A DNA stretch of 64,000 bases from Alphaproteobacteria bacterium (GTDB lineage: Bacteria > Pseudomonadota > Alphaproteobacteria > Elsterales > Elsteraceae). The translations under genes and the position numbers were made by a program. The number at the start of each line of letters is the position of its first letter. The stretch's first letter is position 1. The DNA is taken from the NCBI GenBank assembly GCA_004292755.1, contig RDXE01000026.1, forward strand, positions 1-64,000, written 5' to 3'. Positions 25,347 through 34,182 of this stretch are shown here, one piece after another. The notes beneath the pieces were generated by a model. It was not told the origin of the DNA and did not search any database. It saw nothing but the letters and a program-made list of their open reading frames with translations.

Positions 25347-27404
25347 ATGTTGTATCGGACCCATACGCCGGGATCGCTGAATGATCGTGATCCGGCATTC
25401 AAAAACACAGATGCCCGGGTGGTGCGTTGGATCGCTCAGACTGCGATCAATGTGGAGTTATTCACCATTCCACTCTACATGACTGCGCTCTACTCGCTCA
25501 CCGGCATGCATCCGATTACCGGCCAGGGCAATGATTTCTATGCTGGCCGCCAATGGCCTGGGGCCAAGCCAAGTTTCCGACCGAAGGCCGTGGACCGCAG
25601 CCAGCCGGGCTGGGCCAACCCGCAGGCGTTCAACATTATCTTCTCCGTGTTCATCCAGGAGATGTTGCACTTGCAAATGGCGGCCAATCTGGCAACCGCC
25701 ATCGGCGTCTCCCCAAGTTTCACCTCGACTGTGCTGCAAACGAAAAACCACGGCTGGAGCTGCTACAGCCCAACCTCCCACACCATTCCAGGCTGTGTGG
25801 ATTTGCGCGATACGGATCGCTACACCGATGTGATTGTGAACACGGGCCCAGTCGATCGGAACACCCTCCGGCTGTTCTTGGCGATCGAGCAGCCCCAGCA
25901 CGATGCCGAGGCTGACATTGTTCGCAACAAGGAGCGTTACTTCCCGAAGGTGCCCTTCGACGGTGGCAATCCTGGGTTCAATCCCGCCACCTCGGGCATG
26001 ATGTTCGGCTCGATTGGTTACATGTATCAGTGCTACCGGGACTATCTGCTGATTCGCTATGCCGATGGCACGCGGCTGTGGGACTACGTGTTCACGGCAA
26101 CTGGCCAGCAGAACGACCTGTTCAACAATTTCAGCTTCCCCGGTCACCCGATGCGGGAGTTCCCAGGGTTTGAGACCACCCTGGCACTGACCGACAAGGA
26201 AATCGCCCTCGACCAAGCGCTCACCATGATGAACGCGATCACCGACCAGGGCGAAGGTGCCACCCTCAAGGGCCGCCTCCATTGGTTCAACGACATGCAT
26301 CGCGAGGGCGAGGTCAAGCGGCGCTATCAGCCGTCAAAGACCGCGCTGAAGGCTGACTATCCCGGCTTCTCCGACACCGGCCAGCAAATCCCCTCGGCCG
26401 ATGCGGTTGCCCGGGCAGACAATGATCGCGAGGATCACTATCACCGCTTCCAAGAAGTGATGGAGATGCTGGAGATCGGTGGCATTCAAACCTGGGATCA
26501 ATCGCCGAAGCCGGGCAAATGGCAAGCGGCTGACTTGATCACGGATCAAGCCTTGTACGCCCAAAGCATGGACAAGTACAAACTGCCCAGCGCTGAAGAC
26601 ATCGCGACTGCGATGAACACGCTGCACGGCGCCGCCGAAACCCACACCCAACTCAGCCAGACGGTGCTGGGGGCAATCAAGGGTGTGACGACGGTGCTGG
26701 ACAGCTATTGGGCAGGCACCACCGCCAGCTTCCCGTTCCCCTCCATGGTTGGGTCAGGCGACCGCATGTCAGCCTGCTGGGCCATCACGGGCCATGGGCC
26801 GGATCTCAGCATTGGCATCGCCGGGCCGAACTACAACATCCTGAATCACGCCTGCCAAGGCTTGAGCCTCACCGGTGCCGACGCCGCGACGGCCACCAAC
26901 GCCTGCGCCGAAGTGGCGATCTTCCACACCTGCCGCGGCTCCAACCTGTGCAAGGGGATGAGCGGGTGCGGATTCGTGCAATCGGCCAGCGGCGGTGGCG
27001 GCGGCAACAGCTGCTCCTCCGGTGGTGGCTGCGGCGCGGTGAAGATGAAGGTGCAGGGTGGTCTCTGTGGTGGCCCAAAGCCGCCGCCAACTCCCACCCC
27101 GACCACCCTGTACACCGCGCCCAGCGACAACACCTGCCAGGGCTATGGCGGCTGCGCGGTGCCGATCTCGGCAGCTCAGGTCTATCCGCAAAGCGGGGAC
27201 ATGGTGGTTTACCAGTTCCTCAACGCCGATGGCAGCCAGGCGCAAACCCCCACCAAGCTGGGCACCATCAGCTTCAGCGAGGGGGAGAAGGTGGAAGACG
27301 TCGCGTTCAAAGCCTTCAGCATGGTGGTTCAGAATCTGGGCAAGCCCATTCCGCCACAGCCGGCCCCCTCGGCCCTGCGGCTCGCCTTCCCGCCCTCCAC
27401 GTAA
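25347..27404 (+). CDS. Ferritin-like protein with an internal Cys-rich RiPP-like segment
   Basis: A 685-residue protein with no signal peptide or TM segment. Residues about 20-380 form a ferritin-like di-iron domain of the iminophenylpyruvate dimer synthase (VioB-like) kind: 'NVELFTIPLY' (Glu37), 'FIQEMLHLQMAANL' (Glu105, His108), 'AIEQPQHD' (Glu181) and 'EDHYHRFQEVMEML' (His364, Glu370). Residues 500-605 hold ten Cys: 503, 520, 529, 535, 541, 556, 562, 574, 597 and 603. Most sit in C(K/R/Q)GxxxC units such as 'TCRGSNLCKGMSGC', with a Gly/Ser linker. This pattern is that of BufA-type bufferin precursors. About 80 Cys-free residues follow. The next genes are bufB and bufC homologues, so this is probably their substrate. 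Confidence 0.85.
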   Translation: MLYRTHTPGSLNDRDPAFKNTDARVVRWIAQTAINVELFTIPLYMTALYSLTGMHPITGQGNDFYAGRQWPGAKPSFRPKAVDRSQPGWANPQAFNIIFSVFIQEMLHLQMAANLATAIGVSPSFTSTVLQTKNHGWSCYSPTSHTIPGCVDLRDTDRYTDVIVNTGPVDRNTLRLFLAIEQPQHDAEADIVRNKERYFPKVPFDGGNPGFNPATSGMMFGSIGYMYQCYRDYLLIRYADGTRLWDYVFTATGQQNDLFNNFSFPGHPMREFPGFETTLALTDKEIALDQALTMMNAITDQGEGATLKGRLHWFNDMHREGEVKRRYQPSKTALKADYPGFSDTGQQIPSADAVARADNDREDHYHRFQEVMEMLEIGGIQTWDQSPKPGKWQAADLITDQALYAQSMDKYKLPSAEDIATAMNTLHGAAETHTQLSQTVLGAIKGVTTVLDSYWAGTTASFPFPSMVGSGDRMSACWAITGHGPDLSIGIAGPNYNILNHACQGLSLTGADAATATNACAEVAIFHTCRGSNLCKGMSGCGFVQSASGGGGGNSCSSGGGCGAVKMKVQGGLCGGPKPPPTPTPTTLYTAPSDNTCQGYGGCAVPISAAQVYPQSGDMVVYQFLNADGSQAQTPTKLGTISFSEGEKVEDVAFKAFSMVVQNLGKPIPPQPAPSALRLAFPPST

Positions 27405-27406
27405 TC

Positions 27407-28261
27407 GTGGCTGAGGCACCTCCTGTCCTGACCCGTCGCCTGGGGCTGCCCGCCCTGGGCGACGGCGTCGGCCTGCGCGATGTCCACTTCCCCCACCTGA
27501 TGGCAACACCGCCAGCCGCGTGGGGGGTGGACTGGTTCGAGACCATCACAGAAAATCATCTGGGTGTGGGCGGCTATAGCCGCGCCGTGCTGGAGCATGT
27601 CGCTGCCCACCGCCCGGTGGTGTTCCATGGCGTGTCGCTATCAATTGGCAGCACTGAGCCCTTGGATCGCAGTTACCTGCACGGGCTGAAGCAGTTGATC
27701 GCCGAATTCAAGCCGATGTGGGTGTCGGACCATCTGTGCTGGACCGGTGTCCAGGGCCTGAACACCCATGACCTGCTGCCTCTGCCCTACACCGAGGCGA
27801 GCCTTGCCCATGTCGCCGACCGGGTGCGCGCGGTGCAGGATTGCCTGGGTCAGCCACTCATCCTGGAAAACCCCTCCACCTACCTGGAGGCCACCGCCTC
27901 CACTGTTCCCGAGGCAGAGTTTCTGGCACGGCTGGTGGCTGAAACGGGCTGCGGGTTGCTGGTGGACGTCAACAACATCCATGTCAGTTGCACCAACCAC
28001 GGCCACGATCCGGACGCCTATTTGGACGCACTGCCAATGGAGGCCGTGGTGCAGGTGCACCTGGCCGGTCCAACCGACTGTGGCACCCACCTGATCGACA
28101 CCCACGATACACCCGTGCCCGATCCCGTCTGGCAACTTTACCGGCGGCTGTGGCAGCGCTGCGGACCCGTGGCGACGCTGTTGGAGTGGGACGCCAATAT
28201 TCCCTCCTGGGACGGGTTGCTGGCCGAGCTTGCAAAGGCCCAGGACGCGCGTAATGGCTGA
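27407..28261 (+). CDS. bufB: DUF692 / MNIO family enzyme (BufB-like)
   Basis: Multinuclear non-heme iron oxygenase of 284 residues, a TIM-barrel enzyme that modifies Cys in peptide substrates (MbnB, TglH and BufB are members). Likely metal or active-site residues are His74 (VFHGVSLSIG), Asp108-His109 (VSDHLCW), Glu154 (ILENPSTY), Asp187, Asn190 and His192 (LVDVNNIHVS), His218 (VHLAGP), His233 (DTHD) and Glu260. The GTG start, two bases after the upstream stop, gives the normal family length; the long open frame upstream is a shadow of the ferritin-like gene. It overlaps bufC by eight bases. Strong context for modification of the Cys-rich neighbour. Confidence 0.93.
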   Translation: MAEAPPVLTRRLGLPALGDGVGLRDVHFPHLMATPPAAWGVDWFETITENHLGVGGYSRAVLEHVAAHRPVVFHGVSLSIGSTEPLDRSYLHGLKQLIAEFKPMWVSDHLCWTGVQGLNTHDLLPLPYTEASLAHVADRVRAVQDCLGQPLILENPSTYLEATASTVPEAEFLARLVAETGCGLLVDVNNIHVSCTNHGHDPDAYLDALPMEAVVQVHLAGPTDCGTHLIDTHDTPVPDPVWQLYRRLWQRCGPVATLLEWDANIPSWDGLLAELAKAQDARNG

Positions 28262-29018
28262 CTCAGCGCTTAGCGCGTGGCAGGCATGGCTGCAGCGCGC
28301 CGTACTGACCGGCGATGCAACCGGGGCAGAAGCAGCAGTGCGCGGCGGCAATCGCCTGACCGCTGGGGAGCGGGTGGCGATCTACGCCAATGGCTATCGC
28401 CTGCGCCTGCTGGAGTGTTTGGAGCGGGAGTATCCGCTGCTGCGACGGCTGGCTGGCCCAACGGCGTTCGGTCTGTTCGCCCGTGGCTACCTGGAGGCCC
28501 ACCCCTCACGCTCCTGGACCCTGCACAGCTTTGGTGCGGAGTTTGCGGACTATCTGGCCAATGCACGCCCTGCCAACGGCGATGCACTGTCTCAGCTACC
28601 AGCTGCCCTTGCCCGTTTGGAGCGCGCCCAAGCGGAGGTAGCCCGGGCACCGGCTCCCGCCCGTCCCTCCACCGATGCCGGGGCGCCGGTCTTGATGGAG
28701 GTGTTGGGCAGCACTCTCAGTCGCCTCGTCTGCCCACCGACGGTGCGGCTGCTGCGCTTACCGTTCGACTGCTCGGCCCTGCTGGCACTGGACCCAGCGA
28801 CGCAGGCGCTGCCCCTGCCGATCCTGTCCGACTGGCCCGTGGCTGTCGCCCGGAAGGACTGGCAGGTGCGCTGCCATCCGTTGCCGCTGCCAGTGTTCGA
28901 GTGGCTGGTGGCGCTGCCCGCCAGCGGTCAAGTGCCGCCGCGGGAGGAGCCCGTCGCGACTTGGCTGCCGACGGGCCTCGCATCGGGGATTGTTCACCCC
29001 CTTGGCCCTATGGCTTGA
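28254..29018 (+). CDS. bufC: DUF2063 protein (BufC-like MNIO partner)
   Basis: A 254-residue protein with the DUF2063 N-terminal helical domain ('ERVAIYANGYRLRLLECLEREYPLL', 'GYLEAHPSRSWTLHSFGAEF'). The C-terminal half is beta-rich ('LPLPVFEWLVALPASG'). In bufferin and related operons this family is the partner of the MNIO enzyme and is thought to deliver the precursor to it. The ATG overlaps the end of bufB, so the two are translationally coupled. Its 3' end overlaps the convergent methyltransferase gene by 11 bp. Confidence 0.9.
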   Translation: MADSALSAWQAWLQRAVLTGDATGAEAAVRGGNRLTAGERVAIYANGYRLRLLECLEREYPLLRRLAGPTAFGLFARGYLEAHPSRSWTLHSFGAEFADYLANARPANGDALSQLPAALARLERAQAEVARAPAPARPSTDAGAPVLMEVLGSTLSRLVCPPTVRLLRLPFDCSALLALDPATQALPLPILSDWPVAVARKDWQVRCHPLPLPVFEWLVALPASGQVPPREEPVATWLPTGLASGIVHPLGPMA

Positions 29019-29679
29019 CCGCGCGAAACACCCATTGAAAGGCGCTGAGGTCCCCCTCGATGTTGCGCGGATCGGCGCCTGCGGCGACAGCAGCCGGTAG
29101 CAGCCGCGCGACGGCTGCCTTGGTGGCCGGAACGTCAATCAGGCGGCCCAGCACCTCCGCCACCTGCCAACCCAGTTCCCGCAACATCAGGATCGTCGTC
29201 GTGCGGCTGAACCAGCGTAGGTGAGTGCGATCCATCAACCCATTGGGTTGATAAATCCACAAACCCGTCATGGTGCGGTCGACCATGCTCCAATGCTGCA
29301 CATTTGGGATGCAGATCAGGCACTGCGCACCAGGGGCAAGACAGCGGTCGATAGCCGCCAACGTGCCCCAGGGGTCAAGCAAGTGCTCGAGCACATCACC
29401 TGCCACCAGCGTATCGAAGCTGGCGTCGGCGAGTTGGGTCTGGACCTCCGGTGTTTCGATGGAGCCGTGGATCAGCCGGTCCAGCACGGCGCGGGCGGCT
29501 TCGGCTGCTGGACCATGGAGTTCAACACCCGTGACATGAATGCCCGGACGCTGATGCTTCAAGGCCGCACCGAAGGCGCCCGCTCCACATCCAATCTCCA
29601 GCACGCTCCGGCGATCCGGTGGGACCAGACGAAACAGCTCTGGGTTGACCTCGGAGTAGTAGTTGTCCGGTGGCTTCAT
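29008..29679 (-). CDS. Class I SAM-dependent methyltransferase
   Basis: A 223-residue Rossmann-fold methyltransferase. Motif I is '[17 protein letters not shown]', motif II '[16 protein letters not shown]' and motif IV '[20 protein letters not shown]'; '[19 protein letters not shown]' is typical of small-molecule or glycan methyltransferases of the Methyltransf_11/23 group. Its ATG overlaps the rnhA stop (ATGA). The acceptor is unknown. The 3' end overlaps bufC head-on. Confidence 0.88.
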   Translation of the reverse strand: MKPPDNYYSEVNPELFRLVPPDRRSVLEIGCGAGAFGAALKHQRPGIHVTGVELHGPAAEAARAVLDRLIHGSIETPEVQTQLADASFDTLVAGDVLEHLLDPWGTLAAIDRCLAPGAQCLICIPNVQHWSMVDRTMTGLWIYQPNGLMDRTHLRWFSRTTTILMLRELGWQVAEVLGRLIDVPATKAAVARLLPAAVAAGADPRNIEGDLSAFQWVFRAVKP

Positions 29680-30170
29680 GGTTTCGGCATAGCTCCCCGC
29701 GCAAGGGCATCAACCCGCTCATTGTCAACGTGACCATTGTGGCCGCGCACCCAGGTCCAGCGGACACGGTGGGGGCGGGCTGCCTGCTCCAACCGCATCC
29801 AAAGATCAGCATTCTTGACTGGAGACTTGTTGGCGAGGCGCCACCCATTGCGCATCCAGCCTGGAAGAAATTTGGTCGCTCCATCCAAGACATACTTGCT
29901 ATCCGTAATCACTTCAACCGAAACAGGTCGTTTCAGTGCCTCTAATCCATTAATCACAGCCAATAGCTCCATACGATTATTGGTAGTGTGGACTTCACCA
30001 CCAGTTAACTCGCGCTCCCGTCCGCGAAAGCGGAGCAGACACCCCCATCCTCCAGGTCCAGGATTACCTGAGCACGCGCCATCGCTAACCAGCGTTACCT
30101 CATCCTCACCCTCGGGTGAACCGGAGTGTCCTGAAACATCTGATGCGTGCGTGTCACTTTGCTCGATCAA
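29676..30170 (-). CDS. rnhA: Ribonuclease HI
   Basis: Cleaves the RNA strand of RNA-DNA hybrids. The core contains all catalytic residues: '[17 protein letters not shown]' (Asp), '[17 protein letters not shown]' (Glu), 'VITDSKYV' (Asp) and '[19 protein letters not shown]' (His, Asp). I place the start at a TTG preceded by AAGGGGAG at 8-nt spacing. A GTG at 30233 would add 21 unconserved residues and leave only one base before the divergent PAS gene. It is coupled to the downstream methyltransferase by a 4-base overlap. Confidence 0.93.
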   Translation of the reverse strand: MIEQSDTHASDVSGHSGSPEGEDEVTLVSDGACSGNPGPGGWGCLLRFRGRERELTGGEVHTTNNRMELLAVINGLEALKRPVSVEVITDSKYVLDGATKFLPGWMRNGWRLANKSPVKNADLWMRLEQAARPHRVRWTWVRGHNGHVDNERVDALARGAMPKP

Positions 30171-30234
30171 CCCTTGCACTCCCCTTGGACTTCGGTCACT
30201 GCTGTTGCCCAGAAGCGATGCGTCGGACGCCACC

Positions 30235-30732
30235 GTGACCCCTCAACCGTCAGAGAACAACACCCTTGTCCTGGACCTATGGCGGGGGTGGGCCAAAGGC
30301 CGCAGCATGCCGCAACGGCGCGACCTCAACCTGGACGCGCTGGCGCCGATGCTTGGCCTGTTTAGCATGATCGAAGTGATCGATGGCGGAGCGGATTTTC
30401 TGGTCCGGGTGTTTGGCACCTCACTCGCCGAGGTTTCTGGCGTGGAAATCACCGGACGCTCCGTTCGCGCCATGCCAGAGCCGCGCTCGGTTGCGATCAA
30501 CTTGACCCTGTTCAATCGCGTGGTCGAAACCCATCAACCGCTGCGCGTGTGGCGACCACGCTTCCTGCACGGCCCGCAGCGCGTGGACCGGCGGCACAGC
30601 GAGGTCTGCCTCATTCTGCCCTTCTCGGAAAACGGCACGCGGGTGGATCGGTTGCTGACCCACTCGGACCTGCTGGTCGAGCCTGTGCCAAACGATGCTG
30701 TGATCGATCTGCCGATTACGCGCGCACCTTAG
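30235..30732 (+). CDS. PAS-domain protein of the PAS_5 type
   Basis: About 165 residues with the alphaproteobacterial PAS_5 layout: '[20 protein letters not shown]' at the N-terminus, '[20 protein letters not shown]', '[20 protein letters not shown]' and '[20 protein letters not shown]'. Members are stand-alone PAS domains of unknown ligand. The GTG start is inferred from the family N-terminus ('W..GR.MP.R.D'); no clear Shine-Dalgarno is visible. It converges on livF with a three-base gap. Confidence 0.75.
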   Translation: MTPQPSENNTLVLDLWRGWAKGRSMPQRRDLNLDALAPMLGLFSMIEVIDGGADFLVRVFGTSLAEVSGVEITGRSVRAMPEPRSVAINLTLFNRVVETHQPLRVWRPRFLHGPQRVDRRHSEVCLILPFSENGTRVDRLLTHSDLLVEPVPNDAVIDLPITRAP

Positions 30733-30735
30733 GCG

Positions 30736-31437
30736 CTACACCCCCAGATACCGCGACAGCAACTGCGGATCGGCCACCAGCCCCGTGCTGTTGCCAGACC
30801 ACACCAGCCTGCCCTTCTCGATAATGTGGTGGCGATCAGCAATCCGAGTCAGCGCATCAATGTTCTTGTCGATCACCAGAATTGCCTGCCCAAGGGCCTT
30901 CAGGCCAGACAAGCAGGCCCAGATCTCTTCTCGAATGATCGGCGCCAGACCCTCGGTTGCTTCATCAAGGATCAATAGCTTCGGGTTGGTCATCAGCGCC
31001 CGGCCAATCGCCAGCATCTGCTGCTCGCCGCCAGAAAGCTGGTTGCCCATGTTGGTTGCTCGCTCCGCCAGCCGCGGGAACAGGCCAACCACCCGCTCGT
31101 AGGTCCACGGATTGGCGGTACCGAATCGGTTGGCCGCGGTGGCGATCAAGTTTTCGCGGACCGTGAGATTCGGGAAGATCTGGCGCCCTTCCGGCACCAG
31201 ACCAAGGCCGCACTGGGCCACCCGGTGGACAGCGAGCCCCACCAACTCCCGCCCTTCAAACTGAATGGAGCCCGCCCGCGCCTTCACCAATCCCATGATG
31301 GTGCGGATGGTGGTGGTTTTGCCCATGCCGTTGCGGCCCAGCAGGGTGGCCACCTCGCCGGCACCAACCTCCAACTCCATGCCGAACAAGACGTTGGAGG
31401 AGCCGTAGGCCGCCTCCACTCCACTCAGGCGCAGCAT
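30736..31437 (-). CDS. livF: Branched-chain/aromatic ABC transporter ATP-binding protein LivF
   Basis: ATPase of a HAAT-family importer, 233 residues. Walker A is 'LLGRNGMGKTTTI', the LivF-typical 'GLGLVPEGRQIFPNLTVREN' follows, the signature is 'QLSGGEQQMLAIGRAL' and Walker B is 'LLILDEATEGLAP'. One oddity: after 'AILVIDKNIDALTRIADR' the usual Glu of 'EQN' is Asp-Lys. Last gene of the liv operon; its ATG shares one base with the livG stop. Confidence 0.95.
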   Translation of the reverse strand: MLRLSGVEAAYGSSNVLFGMELEVGAGEVATLLGRNGMGKTTTIRTIMGLVKARAGSIQFEGRELVGLAVHRVAQCGLGLVPEGRQIFPNLTVRENLIATAANRFGTANPWTYERVVGLFPRLAERATNMGNQLSGGEQQMLAIGRALMTNPKLLILDEATEGLAPIIREEIWACLSGLKALGQAILVIDKNIDALTRIADRHHIIEKGRLVWSGNSTGLVADPQLLSRYLGV

Positions 31438-32189
31438 CAGCCGTGTCCCTCGCCCAGATAGGCCTCGCGCACTGCAGGGTCACGCCGGATCTGATCAGCG
31501 CTGCCTGTTGCGATGATGCGGCCATAGACCAGAACTGCGATGCGGTCAGCCAATGCGAACACCGCATCCATATCGTGCTCAATCAACAGAATCGAGACAT
31601 CGCGCTTCAGGCTGTCCAGCAGCGCGACCATCCGTTCGGACTCAAGGCGCCCCATACCAGCCATCGGTTCATCCAGCAGCATGACCTTGGGCTTGGCGGC
31701 AAGCGCCATCGCCAACTCCAGCTGCCGTTTCTCGCCATGGGCCAGCGCCTGCGCTGGCACTGCAGCGCGCTGGGCCAGGCCCACCCGCGCCAGCGCCGCA
31801 GCGGCCGGCTCCACCAACTCGGGCTCACTGGCTGCGGGGCGAAAGAAGCGAAAGCTGTGCCCGGCATGGGCCTGCACCGCCATGGCAACATTCTCCAGCG
31901 CGGTGAAGTCCGGGAAGATCGAGGTGATCTGGAATGACCGTGCCACACCGCGATGGGCGCGCTCCGGCGGGCTCAGGTGGGTGATCTCTGCCCCACTCAG
32001 CAGGATCGCCCCGCTGTCGGGCCGCAGTTCGCCCTGCAATTGCGCGATCAATGTCGTCTTGCCCGCACCATTGGGACCGATGATCGCCAACAACTCGCCT
32101 TCGTGCAGCCGTAGGGACACGTCATCGGTGGCGGTCAATCCACCAAACCGCTTGCGCAGGCTGCGCACCTCCAACAGCGGCTCAGCCAT
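31437..32189 (-). CDS. livG: ABC transporter ATP-binding protein LivG
   Basis: Second ATPase of the importer, 250 residues. Walker A is 'IIGPNGAGKTTLIAQLQGEL', the LivG-type 'RGVARSFQITSIFPDFTALEN' follows, the Q/signature region is 'ALAHGEKRQLELAMALAAKP' (LSHGE variant) and Walker B is 'VMLLDEPMAGMG'. The ATG reading MAEPLLEV overlaps the livM stop by eight bases, supporting one transcript. Confidence 0.95.
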   Translation of the reverse strand: MAEPLLEVRSLRKRFGGLTATDDVSLRLHEGELLAIIGPNGAGKTTLIAQLQGELRPDSGAILLSGAEITHLSPPERAHRGVARSFQITSIFPDFTALENVAMAVQAHAGHSFRFFRPAASEPELVEPAAAALARVGLAQRAAVPAQALAHGEKRQLELAMALAAKPKVMLLDEPMAGMGRLESERMVALLDSLKRDVSILLIEHDMDAVFALADRIAVLVYGRIIATGSADQIRRDPAVREAYLGEGHG

Positions 32190-33129
32190 GATGCCCTCCC
32201 GCGGGAGGCGGGGAGCGGCGATCAAACAAGCCGATCAAGCCGCGCTTGGCGAACAACACAATCAGCACAATGATTGGGCCGAGATAAAGCATCCAGTGCA
32301 CTGTCCAGTCGGCCAACACTTCTTCCAAAATCAACAGTGCGGCGGCCCCCAACACCGGGCCAAACAAAGTGCCCATTCCACCCAGCACGACCATCACGAT
32401 CAACTCGCCCGAGCGCGCCCAAGCCATGTAGGATGGGCTGACGAACTGGGTCAGGTTCGCTTGCAGGATGCCCGCAACTCCGCACATCACGCCGGCCAAG
32501 ACAAACGCGACCAGCTGGTAGCGAAACACCGGAAAGCCCAGCGCCGCCATCCGGCGAGTGTTGGTTCGCGCGCCCCGGATCACCATGCCGAACCGGCTGG
32601 CAACCAAGCGATGACAGAACCACAGGGAGCCGACCAAGCAGAGCACCGAGAGGTAGTACAACACGACAGGTTCACCCAGATCGATCGGACCCAGACGAGA
32701 GCGGGTTGCAATCGTCAATCCATCGTCGCCGCCATACTGACGTAAGGAGACAAACAAGAAATACAGCATCTGTGCGAAGGCCAAGGTAATCATGATGAAG
32801 TAGATGCCGCTGGTCCTCAGCACCACCAAACCAGTCACGGCCGCAAACACCGCACAGGCGGCCAAAGCAACAGGCCATTGGATCGCGGCAGTGTCCACGC
32901 CATGGGCCGCCAGGATGCCAACGCCATAGGCGGCAAGACCAAAAAACGCAGCATGCCCCAGGCTCACCAACCCGCCATAGCCCAAGATCAGATTCAGCGA
33001 GGTTGCTGCGATGGCAAAGATCACGATGCGGGTGGCAAATCCCAGATAGAATTCGCCACCACCAAGGCCAGCGGTGACCAGCGGCACGACTGCCGCAATC
33101 GCCAGGGCTGCCAGCACAGTTGCCCGCAT
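32182..33129 (-). CDS. livM: ABC transporter permease LivM
   Basis: Inner-membrane permease of 315 residues with about nine hydrophobic segments and the LivM signature 'ATSLNLILGYGGLVSLGHAAFFGLAAY', here split by the reading limit, plus 'RRMAALGFPVFRYQLVAFVLAG' (EAA-like loop). GTG-ATG gives two possible starts; I take the ATG. It follows livH with the stop and start codons practically touching. Confidence 0.93.
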   Translation of the reverse strand: MRATVLAALAIAAVVPLVTAGLGGGEFYLGFATRIVIFAIAATSLNLILGYGGLVSLGHAAFFGLAAYGVGILAAHGVDTAAIQWPVALAACAVFAAVTGLVVLRTSGIYFIMITLAFAQMLYFLFVSLRQYGGDDGLTIATRSRLGPIDLGEPVVLYYLSVLCLVGSLWFCHRLVASRFGMVIRGARTNTRRMAALGFPVFRYQLVAFVLAGVMCGVAGILQANLTQFVSPSYMAWARSGELIVMVVLGGMGTLFGPVLGAAALLILEEVLADWTVHWMLYLGPIIVLIVLFAKRGLIGLFDRRSPPPAGGHHG

Positions 33130-33131
33130 CA

Positions 33132-34055
33132 CTACCCCGTCCGCGCTGGAAACAGACCCTGTGGCCGCAGTGTCAACACCACCGCCATCAGGATGTAGAT
33201 CAACATGGAGGCGACGGCGGGGCCAATGGCTGATGCCAGCTGCCGATCCACCAACTCCCGCAAGATCATCGGCAGCAAAGAGCGGCCCATGGTGTCAACC
33301 ACACCAATCAACACAGCCGCCACCAGAGCCCCGCGAATCGAGCCGATGCCACCGATCACAATCACCACGAAGGTAAGGATCAAGATGCCATCGCCCATCC
33401 CGCTTTCCACGGCCAGGATTGGTGCCGCCATCACGCCCGCCAGCCCGGCGAGCCCGGCACCCAGCCCAAACACCAGGGTGTTGAGGCGAACAATGTCCAC
33501 ACCCAGCGCGGCCACCATGTCGCGATTGGCTGCACCAGCCCGGATCAACATGCCGACCCGCGTGCGGGCGATCAGCCAGAACAAGAACGCCGCCACCGCA
33601 AGGCCAACGGCGATGATCGCCAGCCGATAGGCTGGGTAAATGATCTCACCATCCAGGAACTCCAGTTCCTGGTCCAACGCCTCGGGCACGGGCACAAACA
33701 AGGCCGTCGGGCCCCAAATCACCCGCACCACTTCATTAAAGAACAGAATCAACCCGAAGGTGAGCAGCACTTGATCCAAGTGATCGCGCTGGTACAGGGT
33801 GCGGAGCGTAGCCACCTCCAGCACCAGACCCAGCACCAACGTCGCCAGCACAGCCATCGGCAGCGCCAAGAGGAAGGAGCCGGTGACAGCTGTCATCTGC
33901 GCCGCAAGGTAAGCCCCCACCATGTAGAGCGAACCATGGGCCAGATTGACGACGTTCATGATGCCCAGCACTAGGGTCAGCCCGGCTGCCATCAAAAACA
34001 GCAGCACACCCAGCTGAATCCCGTTCAGTGCTTGAGACACAAGTAACTCGAGCAT
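33132..34055 (-). CDS. livH: ABC transporter permease LivH
   Basis: The other membrane subunit, 307 residues, about eight TM segments. It shows 'LSQALNGIQLGVLLFLMAAG'-type N-terminus, 'MNVVNLAHGSLYMVGAYLAA', 'TRVGMLIRAGAANRDMVAALG' (coupling loop) and 'GGIGSIRGALVAAVLIGVVDT'. It is separated from livK by 127 bp that contain a strong hairpin, so it may be expressed below the level of the binding protein. Confidence 0.94.
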   Translation of the reverse strand: MLELLVSQALNGIQLGVLLFLMAAGLTLVLGIMNVVNLAHGSLYMVGAYLAAQMTAVTGSFLLALPMAVLATLVLGLVLEVATLRTLYQRDHLDQVLLTFGLILFFNEVVRVIWGPTALFVPVPEALDQELEFLDGEIIYPAYRLAIIAVGLAVAAFLFWLIARTRVGMLIRAGAANRDMVAALGVDIVRLNTLVFGLGAGLAGLAGVMAAPILAVESGMGDGILILTFVVIVIGGIGSIRGALVAAVLIGVVDTMGRSLLPMILRELVDRQLASAIGPAVASMLIYILMAVVLTLRPQGLFPARTG

Positions 34056-34142
34056 TCACGCCACGCCTTACACCAGATCGCGATCCAGTCGGCGGCGGCT
34101 GACAAAACCTGCCAGCCGTCACCGCTGATCCGAACCCCGTTA

Positions 34143-34171
34143 CCCGTGGTGCAGCTTGGCTGCGCCACGGG
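34143..34171 (-). terminator. Intercistronic hairpin between livK and livH
   Basis: CCCGTGGTGCAG and CTGCGCCACGGG pair over 12 positions (one wobble) around a 5-nt loop, 12 nt after the livK stop. With no T-run it is more likely a 3'-end stabiliser or attenuator that raises binding-protein mRNA relative to the permease genes. Confidence 0.65.
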
Positions 34172-34182
34172 CCTCAGGACAG

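Noticed and set aside
26708-27406. Long in-frame extension upstream of the DUF692 gene
   Set aside because: It lies entirely inside the ferritin-like gene in another frame, and the DUF692 family begins near the GTG at 27407.
29737-30234. N-terminal extension of the PAS-domain frame
   Set aside because: It is antisense to rnhA and unlike PAS_5 proteins, which start near 'LWRGWAKGR'.
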